From positions 1 to 64,000 of the forward strand of contig JBMSKF010000002.1 of the NCBI GenBank assembly GCA_049419605.1: DNA of 64,000 nt, written 5' to 3'. Origin of the DNA: UBA970 sp049419605. Lineage in GTDB: Bacteria; Bacillota_I; Bacilli_A; RFN20; CAG-826. Numbering within the stretch: position 1 is the first letter of the stretch; every line of letters begins with the position of its first letter. The translations under genes were made by a program, and so were the position numbers. Of the stretch, positions 44,398 through 53,143 are shown in pieces. The notes beneath the pieces were generated by a model, which saw only the letters and a program-made list of their open reading frames with translations, was not told the DNA's origin and did no database searches.

Positions 44398-45795
44398 TTA
44401 TTGTCCTCCTCGACGACCACCAACGGTGATTTCAGTCACACGAATGGTTGGTTGACCCACATCGGTTGGGATACTACCAGAGGCAGCACCACACATTCCT
44501 TGCGCTCTAGCTAAGTCATTAGCGACCATGTCAATTTTCGCTAAGGTTTCATCACCTTTACCAACTAAAGCAGCCCCTTTAACAGGTTCTGCGATTTTGC
44601 CATCACGAATCATATAACCTTCTGAAACGGTGAAGTTGAATTCACCAGTAGCGGGATTCACAGATCCACCACCCATTTTCTTTGCATACAAACCATATTG
44701 AGTTGCAGCAATAATTTGTTCAACAGTATGAGGACCGTTTTCAATATAAGTGTTCGTCATTCTTGAAGTAGGTTCAAATTTATAGTTTTGTCTACGAGAG
44801 TGTCCATTTTGCTCAGCCTTCATGCGTCGACCATTGAATTGATCAATCATGAAACTATTTAAAACACCATCTTTGATTAGTTGAACTTTTTGTGCTGGGA
44901 AACCTTCATCATCGACGTTGGTAGAACCCCAACCAAACGGAATGGTTCCGTCATCAACGGCATTGACGATTGGGTTTGCGACTTGTTTACCGAGTTTATC
45001 CCAGAAAACAGAAAGTTTCTTTGAGACCGATGATGCTTCAAATGGGTGACCACATGCTTCGTGGAAAATAACCCCACCAAAACCATTACCGATGACGACT
45101 GGCATTTTACCAGAAGGACATTCTGCTGCACTGAGCAAGGAAATTGCACTTTTTGCAGTTTCAATTGCCATTTCTTTTAATTTAATTTTTGATGTAAAGA
45201 AATCAAAACCGTCACTTGCACCAGGGCCTTCGCCAAAGTTTTCAATTTTACCGTTTTCTGCGGCAACCGCGATCATATAAAGTCTTGTGCGACGACGTGT
45301 ATCTTCAACATATCGACCTAATGTATTAAAGATGGTCACATTTTTAACCATTTCATTAAGATACACATTCGTTCTGACGATACGCTTGTCATAGGCTGCC
45401 ATGGTGTCATTCACTTCTTTAAGTAGATCAATTTTTTCTTTAACCGAAATCGTTTCCATCGGTTGAGTAGATAAATTGATAATTTCTTTCACTCTAACCT
45501 TTTCTAAAGGTGGTGGCGTTAAAACGCGTTCACCTGAAAATGCTTTTGCAACATCTTGGGCTAGTTTAGTCAAACTCTTCTTGGATAAATCTGAGGTATA
45601 CCCATAAGCACTTTGTAAACCCTTAAGAACTCGAATACCCACGCCATAACCATTGGTTGAAACTCTTTCTTCAACCTTCCCGTTTTCCATGGATAGATTA
45701 GAACTTACGGTGTCTTCTAGATAAATTTCAGCAAAATCTGCTCCAAATGCGGTTGCTTCAAGTAGCAAAGCGCTCGCTAATTTCTTAGAAATCAT
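44398..45795 (-). CDS. tldD: Metalloprotease TldD
   Basis: 465 residues from the ATG at 45795, with GTGGAGG upstream. The metal site is the family motif HEACGHPFEASS (HExxxH), and further conserved parts are GWGSTNVDDEG and NPATGEFNFTVSEGYMIRDGK. Partner of the TldE protein encoded immediately downstream. No peptide-modification (RiPP) genes are visible nearby, so the role is more likely general peptide turnover. Confidence 0.94.
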   Translation of the reverse strand: MISKKLASALLLEATAFGADFAEIYLEDTVSSNLSMENGKVEERVSTNGYGVGIRVLKGLQSAYGYTSDLSKKSLTKLAQDVAKAFSGERVLTPPPLEKVRVKEIINLSTQPMETISVKEKIDLLKEVNDTMAAYDKRIVRTNVYLNEMVKNVTIFNTLGRYVEDTRRRTRLYMIAVAAENGKIENFGEGPGASDGFDFFTSKIKLKEMAIETAKSAISLLSAAECPSGKMPVVIGNGFGGVIFHEACGHPFEASSVSKKLSVFWDKLGKQVANPIVNAVDDGTIPFGWGSTNVDDEGFPAQKVQLIKDGVLNSFMIDQFNGRRMKAEQNGHSRRQNYKFEPTSRMTNTYIENGPHTVEQIIAATQYGLYAKKMGGGSVNPATGEFNFTVSEGYMIRDGKIAEPVKGAALVGKGDETLAKIDMVANDLARAQGMCGAASGSIPTDVGQPTIRVTEITVGGRRGGQ

Positions 45796-45820
45796 ATGTT
45801 TCCTCCACAATAATAAAATC

Positions 45821-45829
45821 ATTTTAACA
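45821..45829 (-). promoter_or_regulatory. Extended -10 promoter of tldD-tldE
   Basis: On the minus strand TGT followed by TAAAAT, 25 nt before the tldD ATG; the leader of about 18 nt holds the GGAGG site. Confidence 0.55.
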
Positions 45830-45922
45830 AGTTTTTATCGAAGTGACTATTAATTTTTAGTTGATATGCACAAGACTTTACACAAACTTCACAGCATATC
45901 CTTAGCACTTTTAAAGTTATTA

Positions 45923-46062
45923 TGCTTTAATAAATCTGCCTGGTACGAATGGTTGTTCATCACCATTCTCGTTCCTTGATCGGCTTATGATCCGCTCTCA
46001 TTGAATGTGATACCAGCGCCACAAGTAAATTAATTTCTTGGTTTCCAAGAAATTTTTTATTT
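45923..46062 (+). ncRNA. Candidate small RNA with own promoter and terminator, unassigned
   Basis: The 330-bp gap between tldD and the next lipoprotein gene has no plausible gene but a complete small-transcript layout. An extended -10 (TGC TTTAAT, 45923-45931) is followed 8 nt later by a closing helix CTGGTA (45940-45945) / TACCAG (46011-46016). Inside is a strong hairpin, CGAATGGT / ACCATTC(T)CG at 45946-45970, then smaller GATC-containing and CATTGAATG stems. A terminator follows: AATTTCTTGG / CCAAGAAATT (46032-46054) with a TTTTTTATTT run. It does not fit tRNA, SRP RNA, T-box or a riboswitch I can recognise. It could instead be a regulatory leader, but the terminator isolates it from the next gene. 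Confidence 0.5.
46032..46062 (+). terminator. Terminator of the candidate small RNA
   Basis: A perfect 10-bp stem (AATTTCTTGG / CCAAGAAATT, TTT loop) followed by TTTTATTT on the plus strand. No coding region precedes it on that strand. Confidence 0.8.
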
Positions 46063-46124
46063 AGTTTGTTATATAGATATGGTTTAATCTAAATGAACAT
46101 CTCATGATGTAAGGAGAAAAAACT

Positions 46125-46892
46125 ATGAAAATCAACAAAATGTTACCTTTATTTGCCACTTCGCTCGTCTTAGCGGGTTGTTTAGGACCTCAAACCTACT
46201 TTTCTGATGTCTTTAATACGATGAACGATCTTTACTTTCCAACGTTAGACAATCAAAACCGTATCACGTCTAATTTTGAAGTAGAAGCGGTGCTATCAGT
46301 TGATGATAAAACCACGAATTATGCAATTTACTTATTTGGCTCTGGAATAAAACTCGTTAGTGTGTCACCAGACACTAATGAAGGTGTTGAAACTACAAGA
46401 ACTTTAACGATTGTATATGACTATGCCGAGGGAGGTTTGTTTGCCAAAAGAGAATTTGCCAACACCCCCAATCAAGTTGATAAAGTTTTTGATGCCTTTG
46501 ATGAAGCATCATTTGATATGTTTGATACTGCTGTAGATACTGCCAATTCAGTATTATCTGAAGAAACGAAATCGATCATTAATAACCAAGCAACTAATCT
46601 CATTATTGGTGGTCAACCTGAAACCCAAGATGTCAAAGTATACACCTTACCAGTTGGTAACTTTATTGACCTAGCTAGTTTTGAAAGCACAGTAGGTTTT
46701 GTACCTACGGATTTAGACGTGGTTGTGTCCTTTACTACTAGCACTAATGAAGGCGAAATTAGTATCAATGCCTCCGGCAACGACAAAGTCTATGAAGCCA
46801 CTATTACCTTTAGAAACCCCGATGTGTTAATTCCTGCAGACTACCTCTTAAGTGACACCGAAAAAGCCACATACGAAGGGTTTGTAGCCTAA
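46125..46892 (+). CDS. Predicted lipoprotein of unknown function
   Basis: 255 residues. A signal peptide ends in the lipobox LAGC (Cys19). The mature part is acidic and beta-rich in appearance, with no recognised domain. An AAGGAG site precedes the ATG. It stands alone between the candidate small RNA and a terminator, so it is monocistronic. Function cannot be assigned. Confidence 0.85.
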   Translation: MKINKMLPLFATSLVLAGCLGPQTYFSDVFNTMNDLYFPTLDNQNRITSNFEVEAVLSVDDKTTNYAIYLFGSGIKLVSVSPDTNEGVETTRTLTIVYDYAEGGLFAKREFANTPNQVDKVFDAFDEASFDMFDTAVDTANSVLSEETKSIINNQATNLIIGGQPETQDVKVYTLPVGNFIDLASFESTVGFVPTDLDVVVSFTTSTNEGEISINASGNDKVYEATITFRNPDVLIPADYLLSDTEKATYEGFVA

Positions 46893-46903
46893 CAAAGAAA
46901 TAA

Positions 46904-46936
46904 AAAAACCGGTTCTCAATAGATCCGGTTTTTTAT
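46904..46936 (+). terminator. Terminator of the lipoprotein gene
   Basis: AAAAACCGG / CCGGTTTTT stem with a 12-nt loop, then T-rich sequence on the plus strand. The reverse direction also has an A-tract, so it may serve the convergent Pr6Pr-like gene. Confidence 0.8.
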
Positions 46937-46943
46937 TTGCAAA

Positions 46944-47633
46944 TTATCGACGGATATCTTTAACAACCACCACGGGGTGGAGTTTGTTTTTTAGTTGAAT
47001 TAAGCCAAAACCAATCGCACCAAAAATGAACACCAATAAGACCACAATCCCAACGAAGACAAACAAGTTTCCATAGTTATTAGGGTTTACAAAACCATAA
47101 TTAAAAGCTGGTTCACCATCTTTAAACGTGAAGTTTAAACCAATGATTGTGTGAAAAATAAAGTATACAAAAGGATAGATCAATACGGTGATGGCGGTTT
47201 TGTTTTTGAGTTCACCATTTCCAGGAATCATTAAGAACACCATACTCATCAATACCGTGGATAGGTTGTGGTTGAGTAATTCTGAAAGGCTAGAGACTGG
47301 ATTCCATTGTCCTTGAAGCACAGGATTTAAGACAAAAAAGACGATTAAGAAAACGATAAGAGTATTCACTGTGATAATAATGACAACAATCTTCTTGGTT
47401 AGCCAATTCACAACACTTTCCCAATTAAATACTTTACCCAAACCATACGTCACAGACCATGCGGCCACCATCACATTAGTTTGATACGTAAAGAGATACC
47501 AAAATCGCCACCAATCATCTGTTGGATCGAGCAAGAAATCTGCTACAAATTTTTCAATTAAAACACCAGTTAACAATAAACCATAGGCGAGAATCACATA
47601 GGTAAGCCAATGTTGCTTGAGGGTTAATTTCAT
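46944..47633 (-). CDS. Pr6Pr-like six-transmembrane protein
   Basis: 229 residues with six predicted membrane segments. A short motif LFTYQTNVMVA after the first loop and YPFVYFIFHTIIG later are features of the Pr6Pr family (related to FAR-17a/AIG1 proteins). The biochemical role in bacteria is unknown. AAAGGAGG lies upstream of the ATG. A single-gene unit, divergent from rpmE. Confidence 0.75.
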   Translation of the reverse strand: MKLTLKQHWLTYVILAYGLLLTGVLIEKFVADFLLDPTDDWWRFWYLFTYQTNVMVAAWSVTYGLGKVFNWESVVNWLTKKIVVIIITVNTLIVFLIVFFVLNPVLQGQWNPVSSLSELLNHNLSTVLMSMVFLMIPGNGELKNKTAITVLIYPFVYFIFHTIIGLNFTFKDGEPAFNYGFVNPNNYGNLFVFVGIVVLLVFIFGAIGFGLIQLKNKLHPVVVVKDIRR

Positions 47634-47700
47634 AAAACCCCTCCTTTTACTTCCATCATTATAAAACTTAACTATTTTTTTACAAACACGCTCTTTTTCG

Positions 47701-47729
47701 TTGCAACCTTCATAGAAGGATGTTAATAT
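47701..47729 (+). promoter_or_regulatory. Promoter of rpmE
   Basis: TTGCAA and TAATAT separated by exactly 17 bp, giving a leader of about 50 nt before the rpmE ATG at 47786. Confidence 0.6.
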
Positions 47730-47785
47730 TTCTAAGCACTTACTTTAAATCCAAAAGTGATTTAAGGCGGAAGGGAGCACATCCA

Positions 47786-47989
47786 ATGAAACAAGGCATT
47801 CACCCAAACTATAAGCAAGTTAAAGTCACTTGCATTAGCTGCGGTAACACCTTTGAAGCGGGATCGATTCTAGAAGAAGTTCGGGTTGACACGTGCGCAA
47901 ACTGCCACCCATTCTTTACTGGTAAAGATCGCAACACCAAGATTGACGGTCGCGTTGATCGCTTCAACAAACGTTACGCTAAAAAGTAA
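47786..47989 (+). CDS. rpmE: 50S ribosomal protein L31 (zinc-binding type)
   Basis: 67 residues from the ATG at 47786 (GGGAGC upstream). It starts MKQGIHPNYKQVKVTCISCGNTF and has two CxxC-type pairs, CISC and CANC, that bind zinc in the C+ form of L31. HPFFTGKDR and DGRVDRFNKRY are standard. The frame stays open upstream, but that part has no L31 similarity. A terminator follows 11 nt after the stop. Confidence 0.96.
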   Translation: MKQGIHPNYKQVKVTCISCGNTFEAGSILEEVRVDTCANCHPFFTGKDRNTKIDGRVDRFNKRYAKK

Positions 47990-48000
47990 ATCAAAGTATC

Positions 48001-48034
48001 AAAACCACTTTCTAAGAAGAGAGTGGTTTTTTTC
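48001..48034 (+). terminator. Terminator of rpmE
   Basis: AAAACCACT / AGTGGTTTT with a 12-nt loop followed by a T-run on the plus strand. The T-rich tail runs directly into the metG -10 element. Confidence 0.85.
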
Positions 48035-48036
48035 TT

Positions 48037-48042
48037 TATAAT
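48037..48042 (+). promoter_or_regulatory. -10 element of metG, leaderless
   Basis: Perfect TATAAT starting 3 nt after the rpmE terminator tail and ending 7 nt before the metG ATG; no Shine-Dalgarno. Confidence 0.65.
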
Positions 48043-48049
48043 AAGAATC

Positions 48050-49636
48050 ATGAAAACAAAATTCTATATCACTACTCCGATTTATTATCCTAGTGCAAAA
48101 TTACACATTGGTCACGCATACTCAACTGTGGTGACGGATGTCTTTGCCCGTTATAAACGTCTAGCAGGTGTTCCCACCTATTTTTTAACTGGCACGGATG
48201 AACATGGTCAAAAGATTCAAGAAACTGCAGAAAAGAATCATAAAACTCCTCAACAATTTGTGGATGATGTTGTGGTCGGTATTAAAGACCTTTGGGCCAA
48301 GATGCATATTAGTTACGATGATTTTATTCGCACGACAGAACCACGTCACGAAATTGTTGTTCAACAAATCTTTAGTCAATTGTTAAAGCAAGACGATATT
48401 TATCTTTCTAAGTACCAAGGCTGGTACTGTACATTTTGTGAATCCTTTTGGACGGATACACAAATTGGTGAAGCGAAAGTTTGCCCAGATTGTAAACGAG
48501 CCGTTCATCCAGAAGCCGAAGATGCTTATTTCTTTAGAATGAGTAAGTATGCAGATCGCTTAATGGATTATTATCAAAAAAATCCTTTATTCATTACTCC
48601 AGAATCTCGTAAGAACGAAATGATTAATACGTTTATCAAACCAGGACTTGAAGATCTTTGTGTATCGCGAACCTCTTTTTCTTGGGGTGTTAAAGTAAAA
48701 GAAGATCCACGCCATGTGGTGTATGTTTGGTTAGATGCCCTGACGAATTACATTACCGCACTCGGTTATGGCAGTGCGAATCCATCCTTATATGAAAAGT
48801 TTTGGAAAGATCCACAATCCGAAGTCATTCATATTGTGGGTAGTGATATTACAAGATTCCACGTTATCTATTGGCCCATCTTTTTAATGGCGCTTGGTTT
48901 ACGTTTACCCGATCGCGTTTTTGCCCATGGATTATTAATGATGAGAGATGCGAAAATGTCGAAATCTAAAGGAAACGTTATTGACCCTTTACCACTCATG
49001 GAAAAATATGGTGTTGATACCGTTCGTTATTATTTGGTGAGAGAAACTGTATTTGGTGGTGATGGTCAATTTAGTCCAGAGCAATTTGTGGAACGTGTTA
49101 ACACGGATTTAGCAAATGATTTTGGTAATTTACTCAATAGAACCATTAACATGGTGAATAAATATTTCCAAGGTGTCGTTCCTGATTACGATGCACCTAT
49201 TTCAGAATTTGATCGTCAATTGGCTTCTTTGACGAGTCAAACCATTGAAGATTATCAAACCTTGATGAATCAACTTTTGATTACGGAAGCCTATGCCAAA
49301 GTTAACCAATTGGTTGCCCGCGCGAATAAGTATATTGACGAAACGCAACCCTGGAACTTAGCCAAAGATCCAAGTAAATTAAAATCTTTGCAAGTCGTGA
49401 TGCATCAATTGATTTATTCGTTATATGTGGCAGGCACGCTATACCAACCTATTTTGGTTACTACCTCGGATGCATTCTTTCTTCAACTTGGTGTAAAAGC
49501 AAAACCATCTATTCAATCAGCTTCTAACCCCAATGTGGTCAATGGATTAAAACTGAATCCACCAACCCCACTATTTCCAAGACTAGACCCTTTAATCGAA
49601 GTTCCTTTTATTCAATCCACGATTATTAAAAAATAA
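48050..49636 (+). CDS. metG: Methionyl-tRNA synthetase
   Basis: 528 residues from the ATG at 48050; the upstream in-frame part overlies the terminator and promoter. The class I motifs are HIGH (residues 19-22) and KMSKS (in RDAKMSKSKGN). A single zinc knuckle is formed by CTFC and CPDC in the connective domain. The C-terminal tRNA-binding (EMAP-like) domain found in many MetRS is absent. Attaches Met to initiator and elongator tRNA-Met. It converges with the gene at 49637 with no intervening sequence. Confidence 0.96.
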   Translation: MKTKFYITTPIYYPSAKLHIGHAYSTVVTDVFARYKRLAGVPTYFLTGTDEHGQKIQETAEKNHKTPQQFVDDVVVGIKDLWAKMHISYDDFIRTTEPRHEIVVQQIFSQLLKQDDIYLSKYQGWYCTFCESFWTDTQIGEAKVCPDCKRAVHPEAEDAYFFRMSKYADRLMDYYQKNPLFITPESRKNEMINTFIKPGLEDLCVSRTSFSWGVKVKEDPRHVVYVWLDALTNYITALGYGSANPSLYEKFWKDPQSEVIHIVGSDITRFHVIYWPIFLMALGLRLPDRVFAHGLLMMRDAKMSKSKGNVIDPLPLMEKYGVDTVRYYLVRETVFGGDGQFSPEQFVERVNTDLANDFGNLLNRTINMVNKYFQGVVPDYDAPISEFDRQLASLTSQTIEDYQTLMNQLLITEAYAKVNQLVARANKYIDETQPWNLAKDPSKLKSLQVVMHQLIYSLYVAGTLYQPILVTTSDAFFLQLGVKAKPSIQSASNPNVVNGLKLNPPTPLFPRLDPLIEVPFIQSTIIKK

Positions 49637-51739
49637 CTAAGATTTGATTTTACTCTCTATATTACTTGTATCGATGATTGGCATCTCAATGGTGCGATTG
49701 TTTTTCTCATCAATGGTGTCTACCACACTAAATGGTGTGTTTTGAATAATTTGATACAAGTGATCCATCGTGTGGAAGTAAGGATAAATTAAATCTGCAT
49801 CCGAGAAACTAAATTCCAAGTCGTGCACTAATTTTTCGTGTAATTCAAATAAACCTTCAAAGGACGTTAAACGTGCATCTTTTTTGAGTTGATGATCCAC
49901 ATAATGCTTTGTCATCACCATTTCTTCAATGCTCATAGGAATGTAACCTTGGGTCATTTGATTCGCGGTCCAACGCAAGTGTTCTTGGCGAGCAAGCAAG
50001 TTACGAATTTTTTTCGCAACCGGTTTATATCGGTTAAGGTCTGCATCATTCTTGGCGCGGGGATGAACTTGATGGAATCGAGATTGTTCATCTTCATCAT
50101 ATCGTTTCATGAATTTATTTTCTGATAAACCCTTGGGTTGTGGTGCTAAATCTAACCCCATTAAATTTAATTTAAAACGAAGACTGATAGCCTCATAGAG
50201 TAAGTTTTCTTTTTCTTGCGAAAGCAATGTATCAAAGGGTTTATTTGGATTGAGAGAAGCGTGTATGTTTTTTGCGATTTGAGTAAACACTGGATTGATA
50301 ATTTGATTTAACGAATAACCATAATCACCAAAACCAAACGCAATCACACTAGGGTGTTTAAATAATTGACTGGTTTGTTGATAGTCTCGATTGAGGATTT
50401 GTACAAAGATTTGAAACTTTTGTAATCGTTTTTCGATTATCCAACTCAGAACTTGTTGAAGCACTCTGAGATTGGTGACATCGTCATCAAAGGCTACAAC
50501 GAAGATTTGATAGTCATCATTTTTGGAAAGACTTGATGACACCACATCTAGATAACGACTATCTTGAAAAGTTGTGTTGATGGTTTTTGTTTCTGCAGAA
50601 AGCGGTGGCAATGGTAAATAGTCACGTTTTTGGATGGAAGGAACTGCAAAGGTTTTGATCGTGCCACCATTGACTAACGGATCGCGGTATATGTGGTAAG
50701 TGATAGGAGGATTTGCATAGTTGGTAAATTCTTTTCCGAAGAATTTCGACGCTTTGGGTGGGAATTGATTGGTGACAAAGAGATGACGATAAATTTCTTC
50801 GTTGGTTTGACCAAATCCTAGTAAATGATATTTAATGCTGACGTCTTCCAAAGTCGCTTTTTCAAAGTTAATCATCGTCTTTGGTAAATAAGAAGTTAAT
50901 GGATACTCAAGAACAAGTTGCTGTGCAATTAATTGGTGGTAAGAGAAAAATCTAATTTTTTGTTTTTCCTGACTAAAAGATTCGTAAATAGGGAGATGTT
51001 GTTTATCTTGATATAACAGATAACTTTTTAATTTGCTGTTGGGGTTTTGTTGATAATATCGATTGAGCTTTTCCACCAACGCCATCACGTCTGTATCTTT
51101 GGTTAATAAACTGACCAGTGTGGTTTCTTGTTGTTTAGAGCCGATTAACGATTCTAGTTTTTGGCTAGACACATCGAAATTGGTAAAACCAGGTTTAAAA
51201 GCATACTTTGTATTGATTTCTTTGTTTGTTAATAATGCTTTAGGTAACGCCACATTAATGAGTTTTGTGTGGCGGTTTTTCTTAGCTTCCTTTTCAAATG
51301 ACTTCAAGAGATAAGTTAATTTATCATCATCCGCTAAAACTAAATAATGGGGTCGTTGTTGGATGAGAAAGAATCTCATTTTTAAAGCGAGATTATTAAA
51401 AAATACTGCAAAAATTAAAATATATGTGTAGCCAAATCCGATGACATGGATTGCATAGGCTGACAAAAGAAAGAGTAAGTCGTTATTGATACGATTACTA
51501 ATTTCAGTGGTACGAAAGATTCCCCTTAAGATTGCGGTCGTATTACCGAAAGCTTTAAGGACCAAATCCACCGTGTTTAATGTTTCTCCATTTCCAATTA
51601 ATCCATAAGTGTAAAGGGCAACACCAAGGACAATCACACCTAAAAAGAAGTGAAATTTATATTTGGCGAGATCAAGATAGATCATCGCACCAATCAACCC
51701 CAATGTTCCAATAAATAACAATAAAGAAATAAAGTCCAT
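49637..51739 (-). CDS. Membrane protein with Rossmann-like region and RyR-like EHxRW motif
   Basis: 700 residues. Three or four membrane segments lie in the first 140 residues. A large cytosolic region follows, with nucleotide-binding-like strands (PHYLVLADDDKLTYLL; YHLLGFGQTNEEIYRHL) resembling TrkA-N/RCK-type Rossmann units. Near the C-terminus RQEHLRWTANQM (Glu586, His587, Trp590) resembles the EHxRW core of bacterial RyR domains, which are suspected to bind nucleotide-derived ligands. The start codon overlaps the stop of the 435-residue partner (TAATG). This could be a ligand-gated membrane sensor or channel; that is inference, and I do not recognise an exact family. Confidence 0.7.
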   Translation of the reverse strand: MDFISLLLFIGTLGLIGAMIYLDLAKYKFHFFLGVIVLGVALYTYGLIGNGETLNTVDLVLKAFGNTTAILRGIFRTTEISNRINNDLLFLLSAYAIHVIGFGYTYILIFAVFFNNLALKMRFFLIQQRPHYLVLADDDKLTYLLKSFEKEAKKNRHTKLINVALPKALLTNKEINTKYAFKPGFTNFDVSSQKLESLIGSKQQETTLVSLLTKDTDVMALVEKLNRYYQQNPNSKLKSYLLYQDKQHLPIYESFSQEKQKIRFFSYHQLIAQQLVLEYPLTSYLPKTMINFEKATLEDVSIKYHLLGFGQTNEEIYRHLFVTNQFPPKASKFFGKEFTNYANPPITYHIYRDPLVNGGTIKTFAVPSIQKRDYLPLPPLSAETKTINTTFQDSRYLDVVSSSLSKNDDYQIFVVAFDDDVTNLRVLQQVLSWIIEKRLQKFQIFVQILNRDYQQTSQLFKHPSVIAFGFGDYGYSLNQIINPVFTQIAKNIHASLNPNKPFDTLLSQEKENLLYEAISLRFKLNLMGLDLAPQPKGLSENKFMKRYDEDEQSRFHQVHPRAKNDADLNRYKPVAKKIRNLLARQEHLRWTANQMTQGYIPMSIEEMVMTKHYVDHQLKKDARLTSFEGLFELHEKLVHDLEFSFSDADLIYPYFHTMDHLYQIIQNTPFSVVDTIDEKNNRTIEMPIIDTSNIESKIKS

Positions 51740-53046
51740 TATTGAATCCACCCCGCAATTTGGACACCCAAATATATTAATAAACCAGCAACAAGTAGAA
51801 CCACCAATAACTTCCAGTGCGTAAAGATCCAACGAACAATCTTATAAATAAAGCCCGTTGCTCCAAAAATAAATTTGATAGGGGTTGCGATGACCTTACC
51901 CATGGTTTTAAGTAACATCATTAAACGATGCCGAACTCTCGGTAATCTTGCTTTCTTATCTGATTCGTAAACCAAACTTAGAACTGGCACTGCGTAACGA
52001 TGACCTTTTTCTTGATACGTTAAATGATAAATCCTCACTTTGGATAAGGTTGTTTCTTCATAGTCATAATCTGTTCCGTTTGACCTTTGAAGCGTGGCTT
52101 GGCTATAGCGATAACCAAATTTAGGTCCAATAACAAGGACATAAGTAAAGTTATGGGTTTGTTTTTCTTTGAGTTTTACTTGATCATTAATTTTATAAAT
52201 GGATTGATAACGGTATTGTTTGTAAGAGAAGAAGTTTTGGATTAAATTCCAATCTGATTTTTCACCCGTTTCAATTTTACGTGGCTCTTTTGCAATGGTT
52301 TCTTTTTTTTCTAGAGTAAACGTTTCCCCGTCTAAAGTAGGATCAACGTCAGTGGTATTGGTGACTTTTTTCGCTTGATAAACATACCGACTTTCTTGAT
52401 AATTAACCTTCATTTCAACGATATCTTCAGGAACAAAATATTTTTTTTGTTTTGTGTCAAAAAGGTTAAAGGCAACATAATATAGTTTGGTTGCCTTTGC
52501 TTTTAAGGATGAAATATCGCGATAAAAAAAAGGTCGACCTAATAAATCTTCAACTTTGTTTTGGACTGTCGACATGTCAATTATGTCGTAAAGCAATTCA
52601 CCTTCTAGTTGGGTTTGAAAATATTTTTTTGAATCATAATAATACTGATCGTTTAAGATTCCAAAGATATGCTCTTCTTTCACTGTTGATGTGGTTCTTT
52701 TTAACACATCATCAATAAATACATATTCGGAAATATCAAGCTTACCCGGTTTAAACGGAGCAGGGATAACATATTTATGAACAAAACCTTCCTCGTCTTG
52801 TATTTGAACACCATAACGATGTTTATTGATCACTATTTCTGTTAAATACTGACCACTTTGAGGTAAATAAAAAAAGATGACCAATTCTTTTTTGTTTTCA
52901 AATAAACCTAAGATCGTTGCATGGATTAGTGAGGCTTTGGTGTCGCGATATTTTTTTAAATCTAAATTGATTAGCAAAGCATCTTCAATTAAAGGAGAGT
53001 AACGATCCAATTTAAATTTGTTGAGAAGGATAGTTTCGTCTTTCAT
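51739..53046 (-). CDS. Tail-anchored protein of unknown function
   Basis: 435 residues. A long hydrophilic, Lys/Tyr-rich region (1-395) has beta-strand character and no recognised motif. It ends in one membrane segment (about 411-431), so the bulk should lie in the cytosol. A perfect TATAAT (53053-53058) ends 6 nt before the ATG and there is no ribosome binding site, so the mRNA is probably leaderless. It is translationally coupled to the 700-residue membrane protein and the two probably form one system. Confidence 0.75.
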   Translation of the reverse strand: MKDETILLNKFKLDRYSPLIEDALLINLDLKKYRDTKASLIHATILGLFENKKELVIFFYLPQSGQYLTEIVINKHRYGVQIQDEEGFVHKYVIPAPFKPGKLDISEYVFIDDVLKRTTSTVKEEHIFGILNDQYYYDSKKYFQTQLEGELLYDIIDMSTVQNKVEDLLGRPFFYRDISSLKAKATKLYYVAFNLFDTKQKKYFVPEDIVEMKVNYQESRYVYQAKKVTNTTDVDPTLDGETFTLEKKETIAKEPRKIETGEKSDWNLIQNFFSYKQYRYQSIYKINDQVKLKEKQTHNFTYVLVIGPKFGYRYSQATLQRSNGTDYDYEETTLSKVRIYHLTYQEKGHRYAVPVLSLVYESDKKARLPRVRHRLMMLLKTMGKVIATPIKFIFGATGFIYKIVRWIFTHWKLLVVLLVAGLLIYLGVQIAGWIQ

Positions 53047-53052
53047 GCTTTT

Positions 53053-53058
53053 ATTATA
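53053..53058 (-). promoter_or_regulatory. -10 element of the two-gene membrane system, leaderless
   Basis: Perfect TATAAT on the minus strand, ending 6 nt before the ATG at 53046. Confidence 0.6.
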
Positions 53059-53143
53059 CTCGATTCAATCTTGCAAAAATTCTTAATTATTGACAATTTA
53101 ATTAAAAAAATAGACTACTCGTTATAATGAATAAGAGGTGTTT

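Noticed and set aside
45938..46020. tRNA or tRNA-like gene in the tldD-lipoprotein gap
   Set aside because: A closing helix and arms are present, but there is no T-loop GTTCRA sequence and no recognisable anticodon arm.
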